From Roseiarcus sp031367195 (GTDB lineage Bacteria > Pseudomonadota > Alphaproteobacteria > Rhizobiales > Beijerinckiaceae), in contig JANLPL010000175.1 in the NCBI GenBank assembly GCA_031367195.1, positions 1 through 40,704 of the forward strand: 40,704 nt of DNA, in the 5' to 3' direction. The translations under genes and the position numbers were made by a program. This document shows, in pieces, positions 7,042 to 15,111 of this stretch (the first letter of the stretch is position 1; the number at the start of each line of letters is the position of its first letter). The notes beneath the pieces were generated by a model. The model had not been told where the DNA came from. It worked only from the letters and a program-made list of their open reading frames with translations, and searched no databases.

Positions 7042-8799
7042 ATGGCCAAACGCAACGCGACCAAGGTCGATCCGATTACGCTGTCGGTTGTTCGCGGCGT
7101 GTTGGAGACGACGCAGCGCGAAATGACGCTGACGTTGGAAAAGACCGCGCGTTCCTCGGTCTTCAATCTCGCGCACGATTATTCGACCGCGCTGTTCAAC
7201 GCCAGGCCGGAGATGATCCTGCAAGGCCAGGATATTCCCATTCACCTGGGTTCGCTGATTCCGGCGATGAAGGCGGTCGCCAAATTCTTCGGCGATGACA
7301 TTCATGACGGCGATCTCCTCCTGCACAACGACCCCGCCTTCGGCGGCAGCCATGCGATCGACACCTGCATGTACAAGCCGGTCTTCTACAAGGGCCGGCT
7401 CGTGTATTGGACGGTCTGCAAGGGTCATCTGACGGACATCGGCGGCCCGGTGCCTGCGGGCTACAACCCGAACGCCAAGGATATCTATGCGGAGTGCCTG
7501 CGCATCCCGCCGGTCAAGATCTGGGACAGGGGCAAGCCACGAAACGACGTGCTCAACATGATCTTCACCAACATGCGCGCGCGCCGCGACCAGGAGGGCG
7601 ACTTCAACGCCCTGATCGGCGCCTGTCAGGTCGGCGAGCGCAATCTGATCGCGATGCTCGACAAATACGGCGAAGCCACGGTTGACGCCTGCATCAAAGA
7701 GTTGCTCGACATGGCCGACCGGCACATGCGCGCGCTTATCAAGACCGTGCCCGACGGAACCTACGAGGGCGTCGCGGTGCTGGAGGACGCCGGCCACGGT
7801 CTCGGCGACTTCGATATCAAGGCGAAGGTGACAATCAAGGGCGACGCCTGCCACATCGTCATTTCAAGTCCACCGCAAGTGCCGTATTTCATCAATTCCT
7901 ACGAGGGCAATTCGCACTCCGGCGTCTATCTCGGCCTGATGATGTTCGCAGCCCTGCCTCCGCCCTACAACGAGGGCCTCTATCGCTGCGTCAGCATCGA
8001 TTTCGGTCCGAAAGGCACGATCTGCAACGCGCTCGAACCGGCGCCGCACATGAACTGCACGACCACGCCGATGGAGACGCTGACCGACGCTGTGCGGCTC
8101 GCGTTCGAGAAGGCGATGCCGTCAAAGGTCGCGGCGTCCTGGGGACACGCGAACGGCCTCAACATCGCCGGCTGGGACCATCGCACCAACGAGGAATATG
8201 TGACGATGGTGCTCGCCACCATCATCTCGGGCGGCGGCGCGACGCCGCATCAGGACGGCTGGCACGCCGTCGGTCCGGAATGCTGTTTCGGCGCGCTGAC
8301 CTCGGGCGACGTCGAGTTGCTGGAATATTCCTATCCCATCATCATTCACCGCTATTCGCTGATGACGGATTCGGGCGGCGCCGGCAAATTCCGCGGCGGT
8401 TCGGGAACCGCGTGGGAGGTGGAACCGCTCAATAAAGAGATGCTTTGCATCGGCTTTGGCGAAGGCCGCCGCATTCCCGCCATGGGCGCCGCGGGCGCGA
8501 AATCGGCGATGGTTTTGGAGAAAGTCGGCCGCGTCGAGATCAACCGGAGCGGCGACGTCGAAGTCTGGCGCACAAACATCCTCGAAACGATCAAGCCAGG
8601 CCAGACCATCACCAACATGAATCCGGGTGGCGGCGGCTACGGAGATCCGTTCGATCGACCCTATGACAAGGTCATCGAGGATGTGAGGAACGGGCTGGTT
8701 TCGATTCCCGGCGCCAAGGCCGATTACGGCGTCGTCTTCAAAAACGTCGAGACGTTCGAAGTCGACATCGCGGCGTCCAATCAACTGCGCAAGGCCTGA
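7042..8799 (+). CDS. Hydantoinase B/oxoprolinase-family subunit (first copy)
   Basis: A 585-residue HyuB-type subunit of the ATP-dependent hydantoinase/oxoprolinase superfamily (N-methylhydantoinase, caprolactamase and the acetone and acetophenone carboxylases). It starts KVDPITLSVVRGVLETTQREM and ends NMNPGGGGYGDPFDRP, both standard. Probable metal-site residues lie in HNDPAFGGSHAID (95-107) and GHLTDIGG (128-135). The ATG at 7042 follows a GGGGGGAG ribosome site; an upstream TTG at 7024 would place that site inside the gene. HyuA follows 10 bp downstream and pxpC lies 37 bp upstream, consistent with one operon. No small third subunit, as in acetone carboxylase, is present, which favours ring hydrolysis over carboxylation. 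Confidence 0.9.
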   Translation: MAKRNATKVDPITLSVVRGVLETTQREMTLTLEKTARSSVFNLAHDYSTALFNARPEMILQGQDIPIHLGSLIPAMKAVAKFFGDDIHDGDLLLHNDPAFGGSHAIDTCMYKPVFYKGRLVYWTVCKGHLTDIGGPVPAGYNPNAKDIYAECLRIPPVKIWDRGKPRNDVLNMIFTNMRARRDQEGDFNALIGACQVGERNLIAMLDKYGEATVDACIKELLDMADRHMRALIKTVPDGTYEGVAVLEDAGHGLGDFDIKAKVTIKGDACHIVISSPPQVPYFINSYEGNSHSGVYLGLMMFAALPPPYNEGLYRCVSIDFGPKGTICNALEPAPHMNCTTTPMETLTDAVRLAFEKAMPSKVAASWGHANGLNIAGWDHRTNEEYVTMVLATIISGGGATPHQDGWHAVGPECCFGALTSGDVELLEYSYPIIIHRYSLMTDSGGAGKFRGGSGTAWEVEPLNKEMLCIGFGEGRRIPAMGAAGAKSAMVLEKVGRVEINRSGDVEVWRTNILETIKPGQTITNMNPGGGGYGDPFDRPYDKVIEDVRNGLVSIPGAKADYGVVFKNVETFEVDIAASNQLRKA

Positions 8800-8809
8800 G
8801 GGAGCAATC

Positions 8810-10885
8810 ATGGCCACTCAATATCGGCTCGGCATCGACGCCGGCGGCACGTTCACCGATTTCGTCATCGCCAACAAGACGACGGGCGTGACCAAATTGT
8901 TCAAGGCGCTGTCGACGCCCGACGACCCCACGAAAGCGATCGAGACGGGGCTGAAGCTGATATCGGACGATCTTGGCGCGACGCCGGAACAGGTTGTCTC
9001 CGCCTGCGACCTCTGCATCAACGGGACGACAGTCGGCCTCAACGCGCTTATCACGCACCGCGGCGGCAAGACCGGCCTGATCTGCACTGCCGGCCACGAA
9101 GATTCGCTCGAAATCCGCAATGGCCATAAGGAAGACGGGTTCCGCTACGATCCCGAATATCCCGCCGCCGTGATGCTGGTTCCCCGCTATCTCAGGAAGG
9201 GCGTGCGCGAACGCATTCTGTCGACCGGCGAGGTGCGCACCGCGCTGAATGAAGAAGATGTCCGCGCGGCTTGCACCGCGTTCCAGGCGGCGAGTGTCGA
9301 GACAGTCGCCATTTCCTTTGTCTGGTCGGTTCTGAACCAAGCGCATGAGCGTCGCGCCGCCGAAATCGTGCGCGAAGTCATGCCTACAACGATTCTCACC
9401 GTCGGCAGCGAGCTTTATCCCCAATTGCGCGAATATACGCGCACCTCCACCGCCGTCGTGAACGCCTATCTGGCGCCGGTGATGCGCAAATATGTCGCGG
9501 CCATCGACGCCTATTTTCGCTCACTCGGCGCGAAACAGCCCGTGCGCTACTTTCAATCCAACGGAGGTCTGGCGAATGGCAAAGCAATGACGGATCGTTC
9601 GGTATATGCGATCAACTCCGGCCCCGCTTCCGCGCCGCAAGCCGGCCAATATATCGCGGCGCCGTTCAAACAGAAGAACGTCATAACTGTCGATATGGGC
9701 GGCACGTCCTTCGACATCTCGTTGATGAAGGACGGCCTCACTAATCTCAGCAAGAACATCGATTTCCTGCGCTATCGCATCGGCGTGCCGATGATCCAGG
9801 TGGAGACGCTCGGCGCGGGCGGTGGCTCGATTGGTTGGATCGACCCGATGGGTCTCCTGCAGGTCGGCCCGCAATCGGCGGGCTCCCAGCCGGGGCCTGC
9901 TTGCTACCTCAAGGGCGGCGTCGAGCCGACAATCTCGGACGCCAATCTGATCCTCGGTTATCTCAACCCCGAGGGCTTGCTCGGCGGCAAGCTGCCGCTC
10001 AGCGTCGAGGATGCGCGAGCGGCGGTCGCGAGAATCGCCAAGCCGCTCGACCTGACGATAGAGCAGGCCGCCTTCGGTATGTTCGCCATCGTCAATAGCA
10101 ACATGGTCAACGGCATCCGCCGCGTTTCGGTGGAGCGTGGCTTCGATCCCCGCGATTTTGCGCTGGTCGGCGCCGGCGGGGCGACGGCCGCCCATATCTG
10201 TTCGCTCGCCGCCGAAATCGGCGTCGAGACGATCCTGTTGCCTAAGCTCGCGTCCGGGCTTTGCGCCTTCGGCCAAATCATCTCCGACGTCAAATACAAT
10301 TACATGGCGACCGCGCCGGCGCGGCTCGACAATGCGGCGGCTTACGGGCGCATCGACCAACTCTTCAAGGAGATCGAGGCCGAGGGCGTCAAGCGTCTGC
10401 GCGAGGACGGCTTCGGAAAAAAGGACATTCTCGTCAAACGCAGCCTGGAGATGCGCTATCTCGGCCAGGTGCACGAATGCACCGTCGACATCGAGACTTT
10501 CGCGATCAACGAGAAGTCGATTGAACGCGTCAAAGAAGCGTTTCATCGCCGGCACGAGGAACTCTACACCTATTCCGAGCGTCACTCGACGGTTGAGGTG
10601 GTCAACATCGAAGCGACGCTTTACGGCCTGATCGAGAAGCCGAAGACGCCCATTTTGAAGCGCGGCAAGCCGGCGGAGCAGGCGATCAAAGGCCATCGGA
10701 AGGCGATTTTCTCGGCTTCAGGCAAGAGCGTTCGCACCCCGGTCTACGATGGCGAGAAACTCGGCGCGGGCGCTCTGATCGCCGGTCCCGCAATCATCGA
10801 GGAAGTAACAACCACGATCGTCGTAGAGCCTCACTGGCAAGCCAAACTGCACTCGAGCGGCTCCTATTTGATGACGCGGCAATAG
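8810..10885 (+). CDS. Hydantoinase A/oxoprolinase-family subunit (first copy)
   Basis: A 691-residue HyuA-type subunit with an actin-like ATPase fold that activates the substrate by phosphorylation for the HyuB partner. GIDAGGTFTDFVI (8-20) is the first phosphate loop, VDMGGTSFDIS near residue 300 the second, followed by GAGGGSIGWID and the SAGSQPGPACY block. Length is normal. GAGGGAG lies just before the ATG. It is the last gene of the + strand operon and ends 5 bp from the convergent LysR gene at 10891. Within the family it could act on N-methylhydantoin, lactams or similar rings; sequence alone does not decide. The nearby N-carbamoylsarcosine-amidase-like gene makes hydantoins a reasonable guess. 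Confidence 0.9.
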   Translation: MATQYRLGIDAGGTFTDFVIANKTTGVTKLFKALSTPDDPTKAIETGLKLISDDLGATPEQVVSACDLCINGTTVGLNALITHRGGKTGLICTAGHEDSLEIRNGHKEDGFRYDPEYPAAVMLVPRYLRKGVRERILSTGEVRTALNEEDVRAACTAFQAASVETVAISFVWSVLNQAHERRAAEIVREVMPTTILTVGSELYPQLREYTRTSTAVVNAYLAPVMRKYVAAIDAYFRSLGAKQPVRYFQSNGGLANGKAMTDRSVYAINSGPASAPQAGQYIAAPFKQKNVITVDMGGTSFDISLMKDGLTNLSKNIDFLRYRIGVPMIQVETLGAGGGSIGWIDPMGLLQVGPQSAGSQPGPACYLKGGVEPTISDANLILGYLNPEGLLGGKLPLSVEDARAAVARIAKPLDLTIEQAAFGMFAIVNSNMVNGIRRVSVERGFDPRDFALVGAGGATAAHICSLAAEIGVETILLPKLASGLCAFGQIISDVKYNYMATAPARLDNAAAYGRIDQLFKEIEAEGVKRLREDGFGKKDILVKRSLEMRYLGQVHECTVDIETFAINEKSIERVKEAFHRRHEELYTYSERHSTVEVVNIEATLYGLIEKPKTPILKRGKPAEQAIKGHRKAIFSASGKSVRTPVYDGEKLGAGALIAGPAIIEEVTTTIVVEPHWQAKLHSSGSYLMTRQ

Positions 10886-10890
10886 CAGCC

Positions 10891-11823
10891 TCAACCTTCC
10901 CGCGCAGCAGCCGCCTTTCGCAGCACGGCGAGGAACTGCTCGACGAGAGCGTTCGCCGGCCGCCGCCAGGCCGCGAGCGTGACGATGCGCGTCGCATCAT
11001 CGCGAATATCGCGTGCAATCACGCCCGACGGGCAAAATCGGCGCATCGTTCGCGGCAGGATTGTGACACCTAGCCCGGCCCGCACCAGGCCGAGAATTCC
11101 GACGAGATCAGGCGCCTCGAAGGCGATGCGAAGCGACTGCCCGCTTAGCGCGAACGCCTCGTCGAGCCGTTCGCGAAAGAAATTCCACGCCGCGCGGGTT
11201 CCCACAATGGCAGGCTCGCGCGCGACCTCGGCAAGCGAAACCGTCGCGGCGCTCGCCAGCGGATGCGCCTGAGCAACAAACACCGCGAGATTGTCCACCG
11301 CCAGCGTCAGCGTCGCGAAATCGGCATGTTCGAGCGGCCCCAGCATCAGCGCGACATCGATCTCGCCTCGCGCGAGGCTCAGTTTCTGCGCCAGCGTCGG
11401 CTGATAGTGCAGCTCCAATTCCACTTGCGGCTGCGCGGCTCGGAACCTTCGCGCGGTTTCCGGCATCAGATCGATCGCGGCGAAGGTCATGTATCCCACC
11501 CGCAACCGCCCCGTGGCGCCGCGCGCGACGGCGCGGGCGCGATCCACCGCGGCGGCGAGGTTCATCATGAGATCGCAATTGGCGCGATAGAAGGCGTCAC
11601 CCGCCTCCGTCAAACGCACCGCGTGAGTCGTGCGGTAAAGCAGGACGAAGCCGAGCCGCGCCTCCAGCGCTTTCACGCGCCGCGACAGCGCCGATTGATC
11701 GAGGCCGAGACGTTGCACCGCGCGGCGGTAATTGAGCTCCTCCGCGACGGCGAGAAATCCGGCGACTTGGTCGAAATCGGGTCGCCAGCGAAGGACATCT
11801 CCCCTATTGGCAATGCACAACAT
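10891..11823 (-). CDS. LysR-family transcriptional regulator (divergent from the carbamoyl amidase gene)
   Basis: A 310-residue LysR regulator. The DNA-binding domain reads DFDQVAGFLAVAEELNYRRAVQRLGL then DQSALSRRVKALEARLG (about residues 16-58). The effector domain starts GRLRVGYMTFAAIDLMPE near residue 105 and contains LVRAGLGVTILP. The start at 11823 gives 15 residues before the conserved helix, slightly long; no internal ATG, GTG or TTG gives a better one apart from the TTG at codon 2. It diverges from the gene at 11904 with an 80-bp gap holding a 7+7 bp inverted repeat, so it probably controls that gene and itself. Confidence 0.92.
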   Translation of the reverse strand: MLCIANRGDVLRWRPDFDQVAGFLAVAEELNYRRAVQRLGLDQSALSRRVKALEARLGFVLLYRTTHAVRLTEAGDAFYRANCDLMMNLAAAVDRARAVARGATGRLRVGYMTFAAIDLMPETARRFRAAQPQVELELHYQPTLAQKLSLARGEIDVALMLGPLEHADFATLTLAVDNLAVFVAQAHPLASAATVSLAEVAREPAIVGTRAAWNFFRERLDEAFALSGQSLRIAFEAPDLVGILGLVRAGLGVTILPRTMRRFCPSGVIARDIRDDATRIVTLAAWRRPANALVEQFLAVLRKAAAAREG

Positions 11824-11833
11824 GCATCACAAA

Positions 11834-11861
11834 CGGCGAAGCTAGCAATTCCTATTCGCCG
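11834..11861. promoter_or_regulatory. Inverted repeat, possible LysR operator
   Basis: CGGCGAA at 11834-11840 and its perfect reverse complement TTCGCCG at 11855-11861 are separated by 14 bp. The repeat occupies the middle of the 80-bp gap between the divergent LysR gene and the carbamoyl amidase gene. The size suits a LysR dimer footprint, but the common T-N11-A core is not evident, so the assignment is tentative. Confidence 0.35.
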
Positions 11862-11903
11862 CACCCTGCTGCAAGGTGGTCCGAGCCGATCCAGGAGGCG
11901 CGC

Positions 11904-12611
11904 ATGGCCAACGAAAATCTCGACCAGATCTTGCAACAGGCGTTCGACGAGAGCACGCGCATCTATCAAGCGCGTGGATTGCAACGCCGAATCGGGTTCG
12001 GCCGCAAGCCGGCGATCATAAGCGTCGATCTCGCCAACGCCTGGACGCGGCCCGGCAATCCATTCACCTGCGAGAAGATCGACGAGCAGATTATTCTCGG
12101 CATGCAGCGCCTGTTGAAGGCTTGCCGCGCGGCCGGCCATTTCGTGGTGCATGTGACGACCGCCTATCAGATCACCAACCGCGACGATCCCCATAGCGAC
12201 ATGGGGATGTGGCACCACAAGATCCCGATCGAGGTAGTTGACATCAAGGACGAGCAACTCTGGGTGATCGACTCCCGCATTGCACCGATCGAGGGCGAAT
12301 ATGTCTTGCTCAAAAAGCGCGCGAGCGCGTTCAGCGGCACGCCGTTGGCGGGCTATCTTCGCTCGGCGGGCGTGGACACGATCCTCGTCACCGGCGTCAC
12401 CGCGACGGCCTGTGTGCGCACGACGATCTGCGACGGCCTGGCGGAGGGCTTCCGCACCATCGCGGTGAGGGAATGCATCGGCGATCGCGTGCCGGGCGCG
12501 GTGGCGTGGAACCTGTTCGACATCGACGCGAAATTCGCCGACGTCGAGAGCGTCGATACCTGCGTCAATTATTTGAACGACGTCGAAGGGTTCAACCGAA
12601 AGGGCGGTTGA
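11904..12611 (+). CDS. Isochorismatase-family cysteine hydrolase, N-carbamoylsarcosine-amidase-like
   Basis: A 235-residue isochorismatase-fold amidohydrolase. The expected catalytic triad is visible: Asp42 in SVDLANAWTRPG, Lys137 (or Lys138) in LLKKRASAFSGT, and nucleophile Cys170 in VTGVTATACVRTT. N-terminal features (DESTRIYQARGLQRRIGFG before the first strand) resemble N-carbamoylsarcosine amidohydrolases, which release CO2 and NH3 from N-carbamoylsarcosine in creatinine/N-methylhydantoin breakdown. AGGAGG lies 5 bases upstream of the ATG. It is divergent from a LysR gene and near a HyuA/HyuB pair, fitting a ring-opening then decarbamoylation route. Its last 20 bp overlap the convergent DUF6151 gene. 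Other ureido acids or nicotinamide-like amides are possible substrates. Confidence 0.85.
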   Translation: MANENLDQILQQAFDESTRIYQARGLQRRIGFGRKPAIISVDLANAWTRPGNPFTCEKIDEQIILGMQRLLKACRAAGHFVVHVTTAYQITNRDDPHSDMGMWHHKIPIEVVDIKDEQLWVIDSRIAPIEGEYVLLKKRASAFSGTPLAGYLRSAGVDTILVTGVTATACVRTTICDGLAEGFRTIAVRECIGDRVPGAVAWNLFDIDAKFADVESVDTCVNYLNDVEGFNRKGG

Positions 12612-13254
12612 CGGCCGGTTTCGGTCCGCACAACGGTCGAAGCCGTTCGCGCTCGCCCGCCGCTAGCACAGTGATCGGATAGATCGGATCTTTCGTCGCG
12701 CGGTCGAAGAAGGGGTGCGGCCAGGTTTGGCCGCGGAGTTTCCAGCCCAGCACCAAGACGATCGCCTGGCCCATCAGCGACAGGCTGATCCCCTTCGTTC
12801 CCGGCGCGGCGCCGCCGATTGCGAATTGCCCCAGGATTGCCCCGCGCGGCTTGCCGAACAGTCGGTCCGCCTCGGCGCCGTCGAATATCGACGCCATCAG
12901 ACCGACGAAGGGAATCGCGAAGCCAAGGGTGTTGCCCATCGGCGTGTTGCAGCAACGCGCGTACCAGCGGTGGAGCCCCTTTGGCGTCAACCGCAGCCCG
13001 GCAATATGTTCGTGTCCTTGCAGAAAAGTCAGCGACGCGGGCGCGACTTGCACGATGTCCGAGCCGCCGCGCGCGTCGAGAAGATCAGCCCGCCTGAGAT
13101 GATGCGCGTAGGCCTGGCAATCATCGCAAAAGCAGGTGACGCGGTTGACCGCGCGCGGCGCCGGCGAAGCCACGCGCCCTCGCAGTGACCCGCAGCGGCA
13201 ACCAAACAGCGCAAAAGATCCGACCGCCCCACCGAATGCGTGCCTTTCACTCAT
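12592..13254 (-). CDS. DUF6151 family protein (CENP-V/GFA-like cysteine motif)
   Basis: A 220-residue protein with the DUF6151 pattern: FGCRCGSLRG near residue 18 and VTCFCDDCQAYAHHL near 39, giving paired CxC and CxxC ligands like those of glutathione-dependent formaldehyde-activating/CENP-V zinc proteins. A third set, ARCCNTPMGNTLG, lies near residue 108. A zinc site is likely; the function is unknown. There is no signal peptide. The ATG at 13254 follows GGAGGG. It is on the strand of the large catabolic operon, 78 bp after HyuB, so read-through expression is possible, and it overlaps the convergent amidase gene by 20 bp. Confidence 0.8.
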   Translation of the reverse strand: MSERHAFGGAVGSFALFGCRCGSLRGRVASPAPRAVNRVTCFCDDCQAYAHHLRRADLLDARGGSDIVQVAPASLTFLQGHEHIAGLRLTPKGLHRWYARCCNTPMGNTLGFAIPFVGLMASIFDGAEADRLFGKPRGAILGQFAIGGAAPGTKGISLSLMGQAIVLVLGWKLRGQTWPHPFFDRATKDPIYPITVLAAGERERLRPLCGPKPAVNRPFG

Positions 13255-13332
13255 GCTCGGCCCTCCAATGCGAAGCGCTTATTGGTTGGCGGGACGCAGG
13301 GCCGCCCCCGGGTCGCGCGCGGAGGCGACGGC

Positions 13333-15099
13333 TTACGCCCGCATCGACGCGCGAAGTTTCTGCGTACCCTCGGCGTCCAACATCCAGGGAAAGCCATTAT
13401 CCGCCGGCTTCAGCAGCACGCCATAGGCCTCGCGCGCGTGCTTCGGGGTGATGAAGTCGTCGAGAACGTCTTCGAGCACCTGATCGGCTGGCCGCTCCAG
13501 GGGATCGCCGTAGCCGCCGCCGGAGGGTGAGAAATAGCAGGCGACGTCGCCGGGCTCCACGCGCAATCCGGAGAATTTCGCCGGATATTGTTTGATCTCC
13601 TCAGGCTTCGCGGCGTTGTAAATCTCGTATTTGCCCACTGCCCCTGACTTGCCGCCGAACACGCCCCAGGGCGCGTCCTCGTGGCGATCCGACTCATGCG
13701 TGACGAAACCGGGCGTGAGGAACCGCTGCGACTTAACCACGCCCTGCCCGCCACGGAAACGTCCGGCGCCTGGCATCACATCGTCGCGCAACTCATAACG
13801 ATCGCAGATCAGCGGCAGATGCATGCCGAGATCCTCAAGCGGATTGTTGCGCGTATTGCGCATCAGCTCTTCGACCGTGTCGGGCCCGTCCGACTTCGGC
13901 CGACCGCCCATCGCCGCTTCGTTGACCTCAAGGAACACCCAATATTCGCCGTTCGGCCGGACGCCCGAGAACGCAGCAAACGAAAGCGTGGCGGCGTTGC
14001 CTGCGGTGCAGCGGTCCGGCAGCACAGGCGCCAGCGCCTTGATAATGAGATCGACGACGCGCTGGATCTGACAAAACCGCGCCTCCGCGGCCACGGGCGC
14101 GATCGGGTTGAAGATCGAGCCGAGCGGCGCCGTGACCTTCACCGGCCGGAACGAACCCTCATTCTGCGGGATATGCTCCTCGTGCGTAAAAGTGTCGAGC
14201 AGCAACGCGCGGAATGCGAAATAGCAGGCGACCTTGGTTGAGCCCTCGAACGGCACGTTGAAGGCGGTGGGGGATTGCGGCGCCGAGCCTGTGAGGTCGA
14301 CCTCGACGCCGTCTCCCCGCTTCTTGACCGTCACCTTCACTGGCAGCGTTTTGCCGCGATTGCGCCCGTCATCGTCGAGAAACCCTTCCGCGACATAGTC
14401 TCCGTCGGGAATCTTGGCGATCTCCCTGCGCAGCATCGCTTCCGTATAATCCATCAACTGCCGCGTCGCCTGCATCACGATGTCTTTGCCGTAGGTCACG
14501 AGCAATTCCTGAAAACGGCGCACGCCTAGTTCGGCCGACGCGATCTGTGCTTCGAGGTCGCCCATCACGAGGCTCGGAACGCGGGTATTGTCTCTGATAA
14601 ATCGCCACAAGCTTTCGCTGCGCTTGCCCTCTTCATAAAGCTTCGTGCCGTTGAACAACATGCCCTCGGCGAACATATCGGGCACGTCGATGATAAGGCC
14701 CGGCGTCGCCGCGCCGATGTCGACGTGATGCGCGGTATTGGCGGCGAACCCGACCAACTGCCCTTCGTAAAACACCGGCATCACGACGGCGATGTCGGGT
14801 GAATGGCTTGCGCCGAAATAAGGGTGATTGTGGATCACGCAATCGCCCGGTTTCCAGGCGTCGAGCGGGATCGACTTCTCGATGCCTCTGAGATAGCCGG
14901 GAAGCGAGCCGATGTGCATCGGCGTCGAGTCCGACTCACATAACGTATTGTAGTCGCGATCGAACAGGCCAGCGCCCAGATCCTGACTCTCGCGGATGAT
15001 CGAAGAGTAGGACATGCGGTAGAGAACATTGCCCATCTGTTCGGCGATCGCGTGAAGTGCGCCGCCGATGACTTGCAGCGTGATTGGGTCGAGAGTCAT
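13333..15099 (-). CDS. Hydantoinase B/oxoprolinase-family subunit (second copy)
   Basis: A 588-residue HyuB-type subunit, starting MTLDPITLQVIGGALHAIAEQM and carrying the usual C-terminal SPSGGGYGDPLERP block. The putative metal region reads HNHPYFGASHSPD (90-102) and AHHVDIG (123-129); the first motif has His where the other copy in this window has Asp (HNDP). It is clearly a different lineage from the HyuB at 7042 and not a recent duplicate. It follows its HyuA partner by 12 bp at the distal end of a long - strand gene set with an ABC importer, amidase and deacetylase-fold hydrolase. It likely hydrolyses a cyclic amide or imide together with HyuA; the substrate is not deducible. Confidence 0.9.
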   Translation of the reverse strand: MTLDPITLQVIGGALHAIAEQMGNVLYRMSYSSIIRESQDLGAGLFDRDYNTLCESDSTPMHIGSLPGYLRGIEKSIPLDAWKPGDCVIHNHPYFGASHSPDIAVVMPVFYEGQLVGFAANTAHHVDIGAATPGLIIDVPDMFAEGMLFNGTKLYEEGKRSESLWRFIRDNTRVPSLVMGDLEAQIASAELGVRRFQELLVTYGKDIVMQATRQLMDYTEAMLRREIAKIPDGDYVAEGFLDDDGRNRGKTLPVKVTVKKRGDGVEVDLTGSAPQSPTAFNVPFEGSTKVACYFAFRALLLDTFTHEEHIPQNEGSFRPVKVTAPLGSIFNPIAPVAAEARFCQIQRVVDLIIKALAPVLPDRCTAGNAATLSFAAFSGVRPNGEYWVFLEVNEAAMGGRPKSDGPDTVEELMRNTRNNPLEDLGMHLPLICDRYELRDDVMPGAGRFRGGQGVVKSQRFLTPGFVTHESDRHEDAPWGVFGGKSGAVGKYEIYNAAKPEEIKQYPAKFSGLRVEPGDVACYFSPSGGGYGDPLERPADQVLEDVLDDFITPKHAREAYGVLLKPADNGFPWMLDAEGTQKLRASMRA

Positions 15100-15111
15100 G
15101 GCCTTATCCTT

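Noticed and set aside
7042..10885. HyuB/HyuA as acetone or acetophenone carboxylase
   Set aside because: The small subunit found with acetone carboxylase genes is absent, and the neighbours point to amide or ring hydrolysis.
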